IMG/VR virus record: IMGVR_UViG_3300046004_001125
Span: 1-40,813 of that record
DNA length: 40,813 nt
Source of the DNA: a virus
Reading direction: 5' to 3' (one strand)
Part shown: in pieces, positions 33,243-39,926 of the stretch
Layout: each line of letters opens with the position of its first letter
How positions within the stretch are numbered: the stretch's first letter is position 1
Notes under the pieces: model-generated
Databases searched by the model: none
Told to the model about the DNA's origin: nothing
Seen by the model: the letters and a program-made list of their open reading frames with translations, nothing else
Position numbers and translations under genes: made by a program

Positions 33243-33586
33243 ATTGTGGTTTCTGGTTTGGGTTGATGGCATTCCTTGTCATGCCAGCAAACGCCGCAAA
33301 ACTCATCGTCCCCAAAATATTCAGGACAGATTGGAGGAATCTCCCGGTGACGGAAATCCCCGGCATCACAGTTGCATTTCTGGTCCGCTTTCCATGCTTT
33401 GAGGACTTTCTTTGCTTGCTGCAAGATCGCTTCAGCTGCGGTTGCCTCTGCTTCTGCCTTTTCTGATCCCCAGCAATTCCAGCAGTTGAGTTTTCCGCAT
33501 GCTTCCTCGCCGCAGTTGATTACACGGGTGACAACGTAGGGCAGGATGTTTTGCAGGGATGCGGCAAGTTCGGTTGAGGTGATCAT
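33239..33586 (-). CDS. Cys-rich, probably metal-binding protein
   Basis: A 115-residue protein with two Cys clusters: INCGEEACGKLNCWNCWG in the first half and CNCDAG, PPICPEYFGDDEFCGVC with a following Cys-His pair in the second. A helix rich in Ala/Glu separates them. Two zinc sites are plausible. Phage proteins of this shape can act on host transcription or replication, but I have no specific match. ATGA coupled on both sides. Confidence 0.6.
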   Translation of the reverse strand: MITSTELAASLQNILPYVVTRVINCGEEACGKLNCWNCWGSEKAEAEATAAEAILQQAKKVLKAWKADQKCNCDAGDFRHREIPPICPEYFGDDEFCGVCWHDKECHQPKPETTI

Positions 33587-33861
33587 GGCTTGGTTGGTTT
33601 CTTAGCGTAACGTCGTTTCACAATCGTTGGCCGGTCCTGTAAATTGTTGACGGAAATCCATTGCTTCATTTCTGCCTCGGCTTTGTCGGACTCATCCCAT
33701 ACTGGGCGAAGGGATTGAACCATGCCTGCGCCAACAGGCTTAGTGGAAATGTGCTCCATTTTGGGACGACGGATCGTAAAGATCGTGCGGTAGTCCCTGC
33801 GGTTCTGAACTTCAGACGGGCACAGCTTCTGTTTTGGTTTGGAGAATTTCGGCGGGGTCAT
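33583..33861 (-). CDS. Unknown 92-residue basic protein
   Basis: I chose the second ATG (MTPPKFSKPK); a start five codons earlier is possible. It is Lys/Arg/Pro-rich at both ends, with a middle helix (ESDKAEAEMKQWISVNN). The C-terminus KKPTKP is formed by the next gene's leader. The 46 bases upstream of the longer frame (33877-33922) hold GCCCGC and GCGGGC as a weak inverted repeat. Confidence 0.55.
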   Translation of the reverse strand: MTPPKFSKPKQKLCPSEVQNRRDYRTIFTIRRPKMEHISTKPVGAGMVQSLRPVWDESDKAEAEMKQWISVNNLQDRPTIVKRRYAKKPTKP

Positions 33862-33922
33862 TGATGCGGTGAGCATTGCCCGCCCCCTGATTTACTCAAG
33901 AAGCGGGCGGAATTGGATTATG

Positions 33923-34252
33923 TTAGAAGGGAATCTCGTCTTCGCTTTGGAGGTTGCTTGCTCCACGAACAGGAGTGGCTTGCTGCATCGGTGGACGCAA
34001 TTGGTTGGCAATGCCGGGACCGTTCCCTTGCTTGTTGTTCACGCGAGTAACGTTGCCAATGATCTTGTCTCTCTCGCCTGCGTCGTTGCGCTCCTTGCCA
34101 ATATCTTGCTTGACCGTTCCAAATTGGCCATACTGGTCTTCCTCGTCATTTACAAAAACGGTAATCTTGGCGTAGGTTCCTTTCTGTCCTACGTAAAAAG
34201 CGGTTTTGTCAAACTTGGTGACGTCGATCTTGAGTTTAAGCATTTGAGCCAT
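33923..34252 (-). CDS. Single-stranded DNA-binding protein-like
   Basis: A 109-residue protein. A strand-rich N-terminal part (KLKIDVTKFDKTAFYVGQKG, then YAKITVFVNDEED) could be an OB fold. The C-terminus is SEDEIPF, the acidic tip used by bacterial SSB proteins to recruit partners. It lies directly after the exonuclease and completes a RecT, exonuclease and SSB recombination set. Leader ACCAAACACACAACACT without Shine-Dalgarno. Confidence 0.7.
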   Translation of the reverse strand: MAQMLKLKIDVTKFDKTAFYVGQKGTYAKITVFVNDEEDQYGQFGTVKQDIGKERNDAGERDKIIGNVTRVNNKQGNGPGIANQLRPPMQQATPVRGASNLQSEDEIPF

Positions 34253-34269
34253 AGTGTTGTGTGTTTGGT

Positions 34270-34959
34270 TTATGTGAGCGAGAGTTTAGGGATCGCCGCT
34301 GAACGGGAGGCGGCATAATCGATGAGGAACTGGTCGAGGGAAGCGGACAATTTATTAGTGTAGGCATCCCGGTGGACGATCAGGTGGAAGGGCTGCAAGC
34401 CGGGAAAGAAAGAGAAGAAGTGCCAGCTATTCAGCCCTGTCACTGCCATCGATCCGTGGACCTGTTGCTTGTGCTCGTCCGGCAATCCTCCCGCCATGAT
34501 CCAGCCAACGTGGACCTTGGGGGAGGGGCACTTGATCTCCACGCCCCAACAAAAAAGCTCACTTCCGTTGATGATTCGGTTTTTCTCATCGTAGACAGCA
34601 TCCCGCTCTAGGCTTTTACCAAGGTGCAAAACCAATCCATCTGGGCTGCACCCAACGACCTTGTCTGCACGGGTGACAAATCCCACCTCGGTTGTCTTGT
34701 CGCCAGTATGCTCTTCGAACGCCCTACGTGCTACTGGTTCCAACTCAGTGCCCCGGTCCGTGAATTTGTTCCCAGCAAAGTCGATCCAGTCTGGAACGTA
34801 ACTTTCGCCGATCAGTTCAGCAATGTATGTCGGTGAGGACTTCGACAGGTCGCCTTTCTGCGCCGTGATGATGTCCTTGAATCGTGATGCTGTCGGTCGT
34901 CCCCGGCGCAGGGCAAACCATGTGTCTGAACCCTGTATAACTTTTTCGTGAATGATCAT
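34270..34959 (-). CDS. YqaJ / lambda-exonuclease-like recombination nuclease
   Basis: A 229-residue protein with the family motifs: SDTWFALRRGRPTASRF at the N-terminus, RGTELEPVAR (Glu at about 72), CSPDG (Asp at about 107), GVEIKCPSP (Glu 141, Lys 143) and HKQQVHGSM (Gln near 165). It would resect double-stranded ends for the RecT-like protein encoded upstream. An HNH gene separates the two, but start-stop overlaps keep the whole set coupled. Confidence 0.88.
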   Translation of the reverse strand: MIIHEKVIQGSDTWFALRRGRPTASRFKDIITAQKGDLSKSSPTYIAELIGESYVPDWIDFAGNKFTDRGTELEPVARRAFEEHTGDKTTEVGFVTRADKVVGCSPDGLVLHLGKSLERDAVYDEKNRIINGSELFCWGVEIKCPSPKVHVGWIMAGGLPDEHKQQVHGSMAVTGLNSWHFFSFFPGLQPFHLIVHRDAYTNKLSASLDQFLIDYAASRSAAIPKLSLT

Positions 34960-35393
34960 AATGTTTCTGGTTGTGATGCCTTTGCCTTTGCAGCGAGTGT
35001 TGCTGCCCTTGCTTCCTCTGGGGTATCAAAAAGCCCAATGTAGACGGTCTTTCCGTTGTGCCAGTACTGTGCTTGGAACTTTCCTGTATGAGTTTTGATG
35101 TAGTACTTGCAGTTGCTGTAATCCTTGTTGCGTGCGTTTTCGACAATTGAGACAATGCGAAGGTTTTCTCGGCGGTTGTCCAGCTTGTTGCGATTGATGT
35201 GGTCGCAGACCTCTCGGATTGACCAGTCAGGACGACGTCCGCAGGATCGCTCAAGCACCAAGTGGTGGGCAAAGGCACGGACGGGAGGCAAGGGTTTGTT
35301 GTTGATCGTGCGTCGAGCGTACCCGTGCCGGTCGAGTCCCCACTTCAAAAGCCGGAAGTCCGCATCCTCATCGGAGAAGAGCAGATCAAGCAT
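34956..35393 (-). CDS. HNH endonuclease with AP2 domain
   Basis: A 145-residue protein with AFAHHLVLE at about 41, VCDHINRNKLDNRRENLRIV (HNH core, about 62-81), NARNK, then an AP2-like domain (YYIKTHTGKFQAQY, YIGLFDTPEEARAA). It is probably a homing endonuclease inserted between the pyrophosphatase and exonuclease genes. The chosen ATG overlaps the preceding stop by eight bases. The longer frame starting MTRSIPRRSK would overlap more. Confidence 0.85.
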   Translation of the reverse strand: MLDLLFSDEDADFRLLKWGLDRHGYARRTINNKPLPPVRAFAHHLVLERSCGRRPDWSIREVCDHINRNKLDNRRENLRIVSIVENARNKDYSNCKYYIKTHTGKFQAQYWHNGKTVYIGLFDTPEEARAATLAAKAKASQPETL

Positions 35394-35769
35394 TGTCTTG
35401 GACCTCCTCGGTATACTCCGTGTCACTGATCACCTGCCCCTCATCTTTGACAAACTGCCCATCAATCATCTTCCCGGTGCGGTTTTTGATCACGTTATAG
35501 GCAGCTTCCAAGCACTTCTCAAATTTCAGTCCAGCCATTTCCGCAGCAAGAATCAACGTGACGGTGCAGTCGCCGATCCCATCCGCCAATTCTTCACGGT
35601 GCTGTCCCCATCCCGAATACCTAAACAACAGAGCAGCATCCCGTGTTTCGGTAAGCTCTTCCTGAGATTTGCTCAGTTGACCAAGCAGGGTGCCACAACC
35701 TCCGGCTCCCGTGATGCCTTTGTCCAGTCCCCACTGGCGCACGTTCGATATTGTTTCGCTGATGTTCAT
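35386..35769 (-). CDS. MazG-like nucleotide pyrophosphohydrolase
   Basis: A 127-residue all-alpha protein. The metal-binding signature is clear: QEELTE (Glu 37, 38, 41) and REELADGIGD (Glu 60, Asp 63), the EExxE...ExxD pattern of MazG-type enzymes that hydrolyse nucleoside triphosphates or ppGpp-like signals. The Gly-rich segment near residue 23 and the tail (ISDTEYTEEV) are also seen in phage versions. It starts inside the RecT-like stop (ATGA). Confidence 0.8.
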   Translation of the reverse strand: MNISETISNVRQWGLDKGITGAGGCGTLLGQLSKSQEELTETRDAALLFRYSGWGQHREELADGIGDCTVTLILAAEMAGLKFEKCLEAAYNVIKNRTGKMIDGQFVKDEGQVISDTEYTEEVQDNA

Positions 35770-36464
35770 GCTGCACCTCCGTTGTCATTGATGAAGTCTT
35801 CCTCGTCCGATGGCTCAGTGTCCCAGCTTTCGGTGGATTGCAGGATCGCCACCGGGGCGACGGCGAACGGATCAAGGGGCACGGTGCGTGCAGTGTTGAT
35901 TTCCCGGCCTTTGGCGGGCCTCTCGCCGATCACAGCACCTTCGTCCTCATCATGTATGCCACTGAAGCCAAAGGCGATTCTGGCGCACTGTATGATGGCT
36001 TTGTGCCGGAGCATGCGGTGGGCCATTTTCCACGGCTCGGTGTTCCTTCGGCACTCGCTGTAATACTCGGTCGCCACCGTAGGGTAGCTGCGATCTTTCC
36101 GGTAGATTTCGCAGGTGCAGGAGATCGGCAGTCCGTCCGGTCCATCCTCAACGGTAGTGCGGATGCCGTCCATCTGGGGATGGTCGTTGATGATGCGGAG
36201 CCAGCCGTCGATTGAGACAATTGGGACGATGCCCCCGCCCTTTGCGGGAAAGGCGTATAGCTCTTTCAGTAATGGGTTCAGTCCGTAGACATTGGCAACG
36301 ACAACCAAGGACAGTAGCTCCTCGGTGGTCGCGCCTTTAAAGACGGTGCTGGTCAGCGTTGCCAGTAGCTTGCTGGGATCGCAGTGCAGCTTGCTTGCCA
36401 GTACAGCAAGGGCTGAGACCGGCGGGGTGGATGGTGCGGTGATTGTTTTGAGTTCAGTAGACAT
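35766..36464 (-). CDS. RecT-family single-strand annealing protein
   Basis: A 232-residue protein. The core motif GLNPLLKELYAFPAKGGG, then VPIVSIDGWLRIIN (about 61-93), and later KMAHRMLRHKAIIQCARIA match phage RecT/Bet annealing proteins. With the exonuclease and SSB it forms a complete recombination route. The acidic tail (SDEEDFINDNGGAA) is typical. It starts after a C/A-rich leader (AAATCAACCAACCA), with no Shine-Dalgarno. Confidence 0.85.
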   Translation of the reverse strand: MSTELKTITAPSTPPVSALAVLASKLHCDPSKLLATLTSTVFKGATTEELLSLVVVANVYGLNPLLKELYAFPAKGGGIVPIVSIDGWLRIINDHPQMDGIRTTVEDGPDGLPISCTCEIYRKDRSYPTVATEYYSECRRNTEPWKMAHRMLRHKAIIQCARIAFGFSGIHDEDEGAVIGERPAKGREINTARTVPLDPFAVAPVAILQSTESWDTEPSDEEDFINDNGGAA

Positions 36465-36487
36465 TGGTTGGTTGATTTGGTTGGTGA

Positions 36488-36688
36488 TTATTCTCCGGCG
36501 ATCCCAAGGTTGGCTTCGACCGCAACGACGTCGCTGAGCCGGTAACGCACGGCACGTTTGCCGATCCGGTAGGCAATGATCTTCTTGTCCTTCCGCAGCC
36601 GCCAAAGGAACATGGTGCTGACGTCCCACCGGGAAGCCAGTTGTTGCTGCGTGATCCAGATGGGGTCTTGGTCTTGGTTTGTCGTCAT
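36488..36688 (-). CDS. Small helix-turn-helix (excisionase / MerR-type) protein
   Basis: A 66-residue protein: WITQQQLASRWDVSTMFLWR, then IIAYRIGKRAVRYRLSDV, the layout of HTH_17/excisionase-like DNA-binding proteins. It could be a regulator of the early operon. No integrase is seen, so an excision role is unlikely. The start MTTNQDQ follows ACAACACAACACTACT. A strong hairpin lies just upstream. Confidence 0.75.
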   Translation of the reverse strand: MTTNQDQDPIWITQQQLASRWDVSTMFLWRLRKDKKIIAYRIGKRAVRYRLSDVVAVEANLGIAGE

Positions 36689-36711
36689 AGTAGTGTTGTG
36701 TTGTAATCCTT

Positions 36712-36764
36712 CCAGCCGCCTGACCCCGCTCCCCTCCAAGGGTTTGTTTAGATCAGGCGACTGG
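36712..36764 (-). promoter_or_regulatory. Strong mRNA hairpin upstream of the HTH gene
   Basis: On the minus strand CCAGTCGCCTGA (36753-36764) pairs with TCAGGCGGCTGG (36712-36723) over 12 positions with one G-U, enclosing a 29-base loop that contains a smaller CCCTTGGAGGG stem. No U-tract follows on the minus strand, so it is not a standard terminator there. It may be an attenuator, a processing site or a protein-binding site. On the plus strand it is followed by AAATTTTT. Confidence 0.65.
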
Positions 36765-36774
36765 TCGGAAATTT

Positions 36775-36972
36775 TTAGTTCAGTCCGCGAACATTAAGTG
36801 CTTGCCACTCCCGGCGGATTTGCTGACGGCGCTGCCGATCCAGCAGACGACGCTCGTGCGAGAAATGCCACAGGATAAGCAGACCCAAGCTACCGAGGAT
36901 TATGTAGATAATGCCAAGGAGCATGTCGCCTTCACCGGCTTTCTGCATGGCTTCAAGCTGCAACGTGCTCAT
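36775..36972 (-). CDS. Small one-pass membrane protein
   Basis: A 65-residue protein: a short polar N-terminus, a membrane segment (about residues 18-36, LLGIIYIILGSLGLLILWHF) and a strongly basic tail (ERRLLDRQRRQQIRREW). The start overlaps the stop of the regulator upstream (ATGA). As the second gene of the early operon it may act on the host envelope, for example in superinfection exclusion, but this is speculation from position and topology. Confidence 0.65.
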   Translation of the reverse strand: MSTLQLEAMQKAGEGDMLLGIIYIILGSLGLLILWHFSHERRLLDRQRRQQIRREWQALNVRGLN

Positions 36973-37154
36973 TTGGATGTCCCTCCCTTGCTGTTGCCGC
37001 CACCGAGTCCGGCGAGAAACTGGAGCGTTGCTTCCTTGGCAATGTGGGACCGGCTTGTTCCAGTTTTGGACGCAATAAAGCCCAGTTTGAGGTAATCCCT
37101 TGGGTCCAGTTTGAACCCAACGTGGATGCTTGGTTTGGTTTTGTTTAGTTCCAT
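36969..37154 (-). CDS. Ribbon-helix-helix regulator, first early gene
   Basis: A 61-residue protein: KPSIHVGFKLDPRDYLKLGF, then KTGTSRSHIAKEATLQFL, a strand-helix-helix unit like CopG/Arc repressors, with a flexible Gly/Ser/Lys tail. It is the first gene after the map terminator, next to the likely promoter, as expected for an autoregulator. I chose MELNKTKP, which has GAGG six to seven bases upstream, one of the few Shine-Dalgarno-like sequences here. Confidence 0.7.
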   Translation of the reverse strand: MELNKTKPSIHVGFKLDPRDYLKLGFIASKTGTSRSHIAKEATLQFLAGLGGGNSKGGTSK

Positions 37155-37162
37155 ATGCCTCA

Positions 37163-37191
37163 GATGATGACACAAAGATTGCAGTCGTCAA
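37163..37191 (-). promoter_or_regulatory. Possible early promoter
   Basis: TTGACG (37186-37191), a 17-base spacer and ATCATC (37163-37168). The -35 is good, the -10 poor. The position between the terminator and the first early gene makes a promoter in this A/T-rich spacer (37155-37221) very likely even if the exact site is wrong. Confidence 0.4.
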
Positions 37192-37221
37192 TGACTGTTT
37201 AAAGTCTTTTTAGGACATGGG

Positions 37222-37261
37222 CAAAAGAAAGCCCTTGAGCAGTCGGAACCACTCAAGGGCT
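37222..37261 (-). terminator. Intrinsic terminator closing the lysis / tail fibre operon
   Basis: A perfect 10-bp stem (arms 37230-37239 and 37252-37261, AGCCCTTGAG / CTCAAGGGCT) with a 12-base loop, followed on the minus strand by TTCTTTTG. It lies 13 bases after the stop of the 113-residue gene. It separates late from early genes and is the natural end of the transcription map. Confidence 0.88.
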
Positions 37262-37273
37262 GGGACGATGAAC

Positions 37274-37615
37274 TTACTCAGCAGGAACAACCGGCTCAGG
37301 CTCCACCGGCTTGTTCTTCTCGGCCTGATAAGCAATCAGATCCGGCAAGCAAAGCGCCACCGCAGCAAAAGCATCCGCAGCGGAAGGGATCGCATTCACG
37401 GCCTCCCAAAACGGAAGCCTCACTTCCCGCCGATCCGACAAAAGCCGGTCGCCAGTAGCCTGATCGAATGGGACATACTCGACGTAAATGCTGTCTTGTT
37501 CGCCCATGGACCGCGCCGAAATGGCAAGGTCCATGATGTAAATCTCATTGTAAACTTTCGCGGGAACCTCTGGACGTTCCGCCGGAGTATCGAGGGGGAT
37601 GGTAATGGTGGCCAT
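37274..37615 (-). CDS. Unknown 113-residue protein, last gene before the terminator
   Basis: A strand-rich middle (KVYNEIYIMDLAISARSMGE, then SIYVEYVPFDQATGD) and a Pro/Glu/Val tail (NKPVEPEPVVPAE). Found after the tail fibre and coiled-coil genes, it could be a virion or fibre accessory protein. No family recognised. Leader CCACCTAATAACAC, no Shine-Dalgarno. Confidence 0.65.
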   Translation of the reverse strand: MATITIPLDTPAERPEVPAKVYNEIYIMDLAISARSMGEQDSIYVEYVPFDQATGDRLLSDRREVRLPFWEAVNAIPSAADAFAAVALCLPDLIAYQAEKNKPVEPEPVVPAE

Positions 37616-37621
37616 GTGTTA

Positions 37622-37813
37622 TTAGGTGGTGGGTTGTGCGTCAGCCTTGGCCTTCTCAGCCTCGGCAGATTCGATCTGAGTCAGGATGGCGATTGCGCCT
37701 TTAAGCTGCGTCTCCTCGGACTCAAGCTGCTTGAGCCTCTCCCGCAGATCATGCTGCTCGGCGAGGTTGGCGTTGCGACTGGTGACTAGGTTTTGTTTGT
37801 AGGTTGGGGTCAT
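37622..37813 (-). CDS. Small coiled-coil protein
   Basis: A 63-residue protein, mostly one charged amphipathic helix (LAEQHDLRERLKQLESEETQ, then AIAILTQIESAEAEKAKA). Small coiled-coil proteins beside fibre genes may act as assembly helpers. That is inference from position. Confidence 0.65.
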   Translation of the reverse strand: MTPTYKQNLVTSRNANLAEQHDLRERLKQLESEETQLKGAIAILTQIESAEAEKAKADAQPTT

Positions 37814-37826
37814 GTGGGAATTGTTA

Positions 37827-38939
37827 TTAGCCGACGTTCCACGCGGAGCCGGTGCTGTAGACTGGGACTGTGACAGCGCCGCCGCCAGTCACTGCGCTAC
37901 CAAACACTGGAGTAAGCGCATCGTTAACGAACGAGCGAGCACCAGCACCAGCGGTTGATGCGGAAGGGAGTGCAGATACGGCAACGGCAGGCACCTTGAT
38001 CCAAGACGTTGAGCCTGCTGCGGCTCCGGTGAACTTAATGCCTGCGCCATCACGGGCGATTGCTGGGGAGGCGTCGGTGGTGCTGCCTAATTGTAGTCGG
38101 CTGAAGTCGCTTGTTGTGTTGTCCGACATTTTAAGTATGCCATTCCCTTGGGATGACAGACTTCCGCGCCCTTGAAACGTAAGACCTAAAGCATTGATGA
38201 TCCCAGAACCGTTTACGTTGCTACCCGAATTAATAGTCCCAGCCGCGTAAATATCCCTCGGCCTATTCGCCCCACTCGCACCGATGTCGTAGGTGTTGTC
38301 TAGGTTGCAAACCAGAGATCCGGTTGATGCGATAATGCTCCACCACGCAAGCGAAGCATCTGCACTCCCTGATAGGGCGAAATAAGGGCTACCCTCAACG
38401 CTCAAAATAAGCGAACGCCTGAACCCGGCGCCGCCGCGTGCGGTCTCAATCCGAAACGCTCCACTAGCAAGCTTCAGTTCCAGGCGCTCGTAATTGACGT
38501 TACCGGCGTCCGTCGTATTATACAGCCTGAATTGCTGAGTGCTGCCGACGTTCCGCTGGGCTAGGATTCCGGGGGCGTCTTTGAAGAGCCGGGGCGATCC
38601 AGCTTGGTATGCCGCTGTACTGTCAGAAAATCCAATTGATGCGGTTGAGGCTACATTTAGCCCGGCCCCAAACTGATCAGCCCCAAGCATCGCAACGGAA
38701 TCAGAAGTTAAAATTCTGGGAACAAGCATTCCACCTCCTCCCAAATTAAAGGTAAGGTTATTCCCGCTTGAGTTGTTCCAGCTTGTTGCCGTCCCGCTAA
38801 AATTTAAGGCTCCGGTGGCTGTTAAACCAGCGAACGTCGGCGCGTCCGTTTGGCCTAGGCCGATGGCGGATCTGATCGCAGCGTTGTTGGCTGCACCAAG
38901 CATGGTGTCTACGTTTCCAGATACAATTAAGTCAGGCAT
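37827..38939 (-). CDS. Second tail fibre-type protein
   Basis: A 370-residue protein rich in Gly, Ser, Ala, Asn and Thr with repeated short strands. The N-terminus (SGNVDTMLGAANNAAIRSAI, then LGQTDAPTFAGLTATGAL) and the C-terminus (DALTPVFGSAVTGGGAVTVP, then STGSAWNVG) are typical of trimeric phage fibre proteins with a conserved tip. It lacks the T7-gp17 anchor of the spike at 743-2887, so it may bind another virion component, such as the small proteins encoded just upstream. No chaperone domain is visible. Confidence 0.8.
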   Translation of the reverse strand: MPDLIVSGNVDTMLGAANNAAIRSAIGLGQTDAPTFAGLTATGALNFSGTATSWNNSSGNNLTFNLGGGGMLVPRILTSDSVAMLGADQFGAGLNVASTASIGFSDSTAAYQAGSPRLFKDAPGILAQRNVGSTQQFRLYNTTDAGNVNYERLELKLASGAFRIETARGGAGFRRSLILSVEGSPYFALSGSADASLAWWSIIASTGSLVCNLDNTYDIGASGANRPRDIYAAGTINSGSNVNGSGIINALGLTFQGRGSLSSQGNGILKMSDNTTSDFSRLQLGSTTDASPAIARDGAGIKFTGAAAGSTSWIKVPAVAVSALPSASTAGAGARSFVNDALTPVFGSAVTGGGAVTVPVYSTGSAWNVG

Positions 38940-38942
38940 ATT

Positions 38943-39104
38943 TTAGGGGCGAGTGTAGATTGAGGTTCCGTCTGGTCGCAAGTAGCGGGAAGTGCCGTCT
39001 GGTTGCCGGTAAATTCCACCAGCGGAGGCAATCGGCGCACGAATGCCAATGCCAAGTTTGCCCTTGCCCTTGATTGACGGAACGGATGGAACGGATGCTG
39101 GCAT
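38943..39104 (-). CDS. 53-residue protein with an internal repeat
   Basis: The frame reads MPASVPSVPSIKGKGKLGIG, a short hydrophobic stretch, then RQPDGTSRYLRPDGTSIYTRP (two copies of x-PDGTS-x-Y-x-RP; cited in pieces RQPDGTSRY and RPDGTSIY). The ATG lies one base after the stop of the upstream gene and the stop lies four bases before the fibre ATG, so it fits a tightly packed operon. It is probably a small fibre-associated or structural protein. Confidence 0.6.
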   Translation of the reverse strand: MPASVPSVPSIKGKGKLGIGIRAPIASAGGIYRQPDGTSRYLRPDGTSIYTRP

Positions 39105-39105
39105 A

Positions 39106-39429
39106 CTAGGTCAGTGGAGTGGCGTTGACTGTGATTGCGACGTTGGCCGCACCGGAGTGGACACGCACTGCGTTGGTAAAGTCCAGAACAATGGACTCGC
39201 CAGCAGCAAGCCGGGAGGAGTTGGCCGTATGGGCAGCAGACTCCGTGTTGACGGTGACCGTGCCGGGTTCCGCTCCGCTGGCTACCAGCGCCGAGTTAAG
39301 TGAATGCCCTTGGTGGAAGTAGCAGGCAACGGTGGCGCTGACGTTTTCAAGCAGGAGCTTGCCTTGGCCAAGCTGCGGGGTAAAAACGATGGCTTGGTTG
39401 TTTGCTGAAGCGTTTACGGTAAATTGCAT
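39106..39429 (-). CDS. Small beta-sandwich-like virion protein
   Basis: A 107-residue protein, start MQFTVNASANNQAIV after a short A/T-rich spacer. Repeated strands (GKLLLENVSATVACYFHQG, then SIVLDFTNAVRVHSGAAN, AITVNATPLT) suggest a beta sandwich. The gene order (endolysin, this protein, small repeat protein, fibre) suggests a minor structural or adhesion role. The longer open frame upstream runs inside the endolysin gene and is rejected. Confidence 0.65.
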   Translation of the reverse strand: MQFTVNASANNQAIVFTPQLGQGKLLLENVSATVACYFHQGHSLNSALVASGAEPGTVTVNTESAAHTANSSRLAAGESIVLDFTNAVRVHSGAANVAITVNATPLT

Positions 39430-39437
39430 AATGGTAT

Positions 39438-39926
39438 TTAAGTGAGGACTTTGCGAAGTGATTCGTTGCGGTTCAGCCAGCCCTTCAAGAACTTGCGGAA
39501 CTGCGGACGCTTGCCGAGTGCAAGGTAGTGGTCGCCACGCTGGCGCAGTACTGACATCGCCACAGGACCGTCTGGGGATGCCGCTGCTGCGGCCAAGGTC
39601 ACCGGGCCTAGTCTCCCGTCGTCCTCGACATTCAAGGCGCGTTGCAGCCACCGCACGGCTTGTTTAGTCCCACAATTGACGGAGCTGTCCATCACTGCCC
39701 ATGCGGTTCTGGTTTGCAATTGGTCGCCTGCGATTGCCCGCCAGTAATCGTTCCGGTAAATCGCTTTGGCCTTCGCTTCGGTCAGTGCGCGGATGTTGAC
39801 CGTTGGGTGACTACGCTGATCGATCCCGTACTTCGTTGGTCCCCCTGGGTCACCGGGCACGTTCTCGTAGACCGTCCCTTCCCAAGGCAGCAACCAACGA
39901 AAGTACTGGTCGAAGGAGTAGTTCAT
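39438..39926 (-). CDS. Endolysin, GH108-type lysozyme with peptidoglycan-binding C-terminus
   Basis: A 162-residue protein. The N-terminal motif WEGTVYENVPGDPGGPTKYG (catalytic Glu at about 16, then D-PGGPTKYGI) is the signature of the GH108 (secretion activator / N-acetylmuramidase) family. The middle (DSSVNCGTKQAVRWLQRALN) and end (GRLGPVTLAAAA) match the accompanying peptidoglycan-binding fold. No signal peptide, so it needs a holin. Four-base overlap with the membrane protein gene before it. Confidence 0.9.
   Translation of the reverse strand: MNYSFDQYFRWLLPWEGTVYENVPGDPGGPTKYGIDQRSHPTVNIRALTEAKAKAIYRNDYWRAIAGDQLQTRTAWAVMDSSVNCGTKQAVRWLQRALNVEDDGRLGPVTLAAAAASPDGPVAMSVLRQRGDHYLALGKRPQFRKFLKGWLNRNESLRKVLT

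Noticed and set aside
35125-36063. 312-codon plus-strand frame over the HNH, MazG and RecT genes
   Set aside because: It crosses three well-supported minus genes, and its translation is low-complexity and Ser/Arg-rich.
36750-36790. Plus-strand terminator at the 36712-36764 hairpin
   Set aside because: AAATTTTT follows on the plus strand, but no plus-strand gene exists that would need it.
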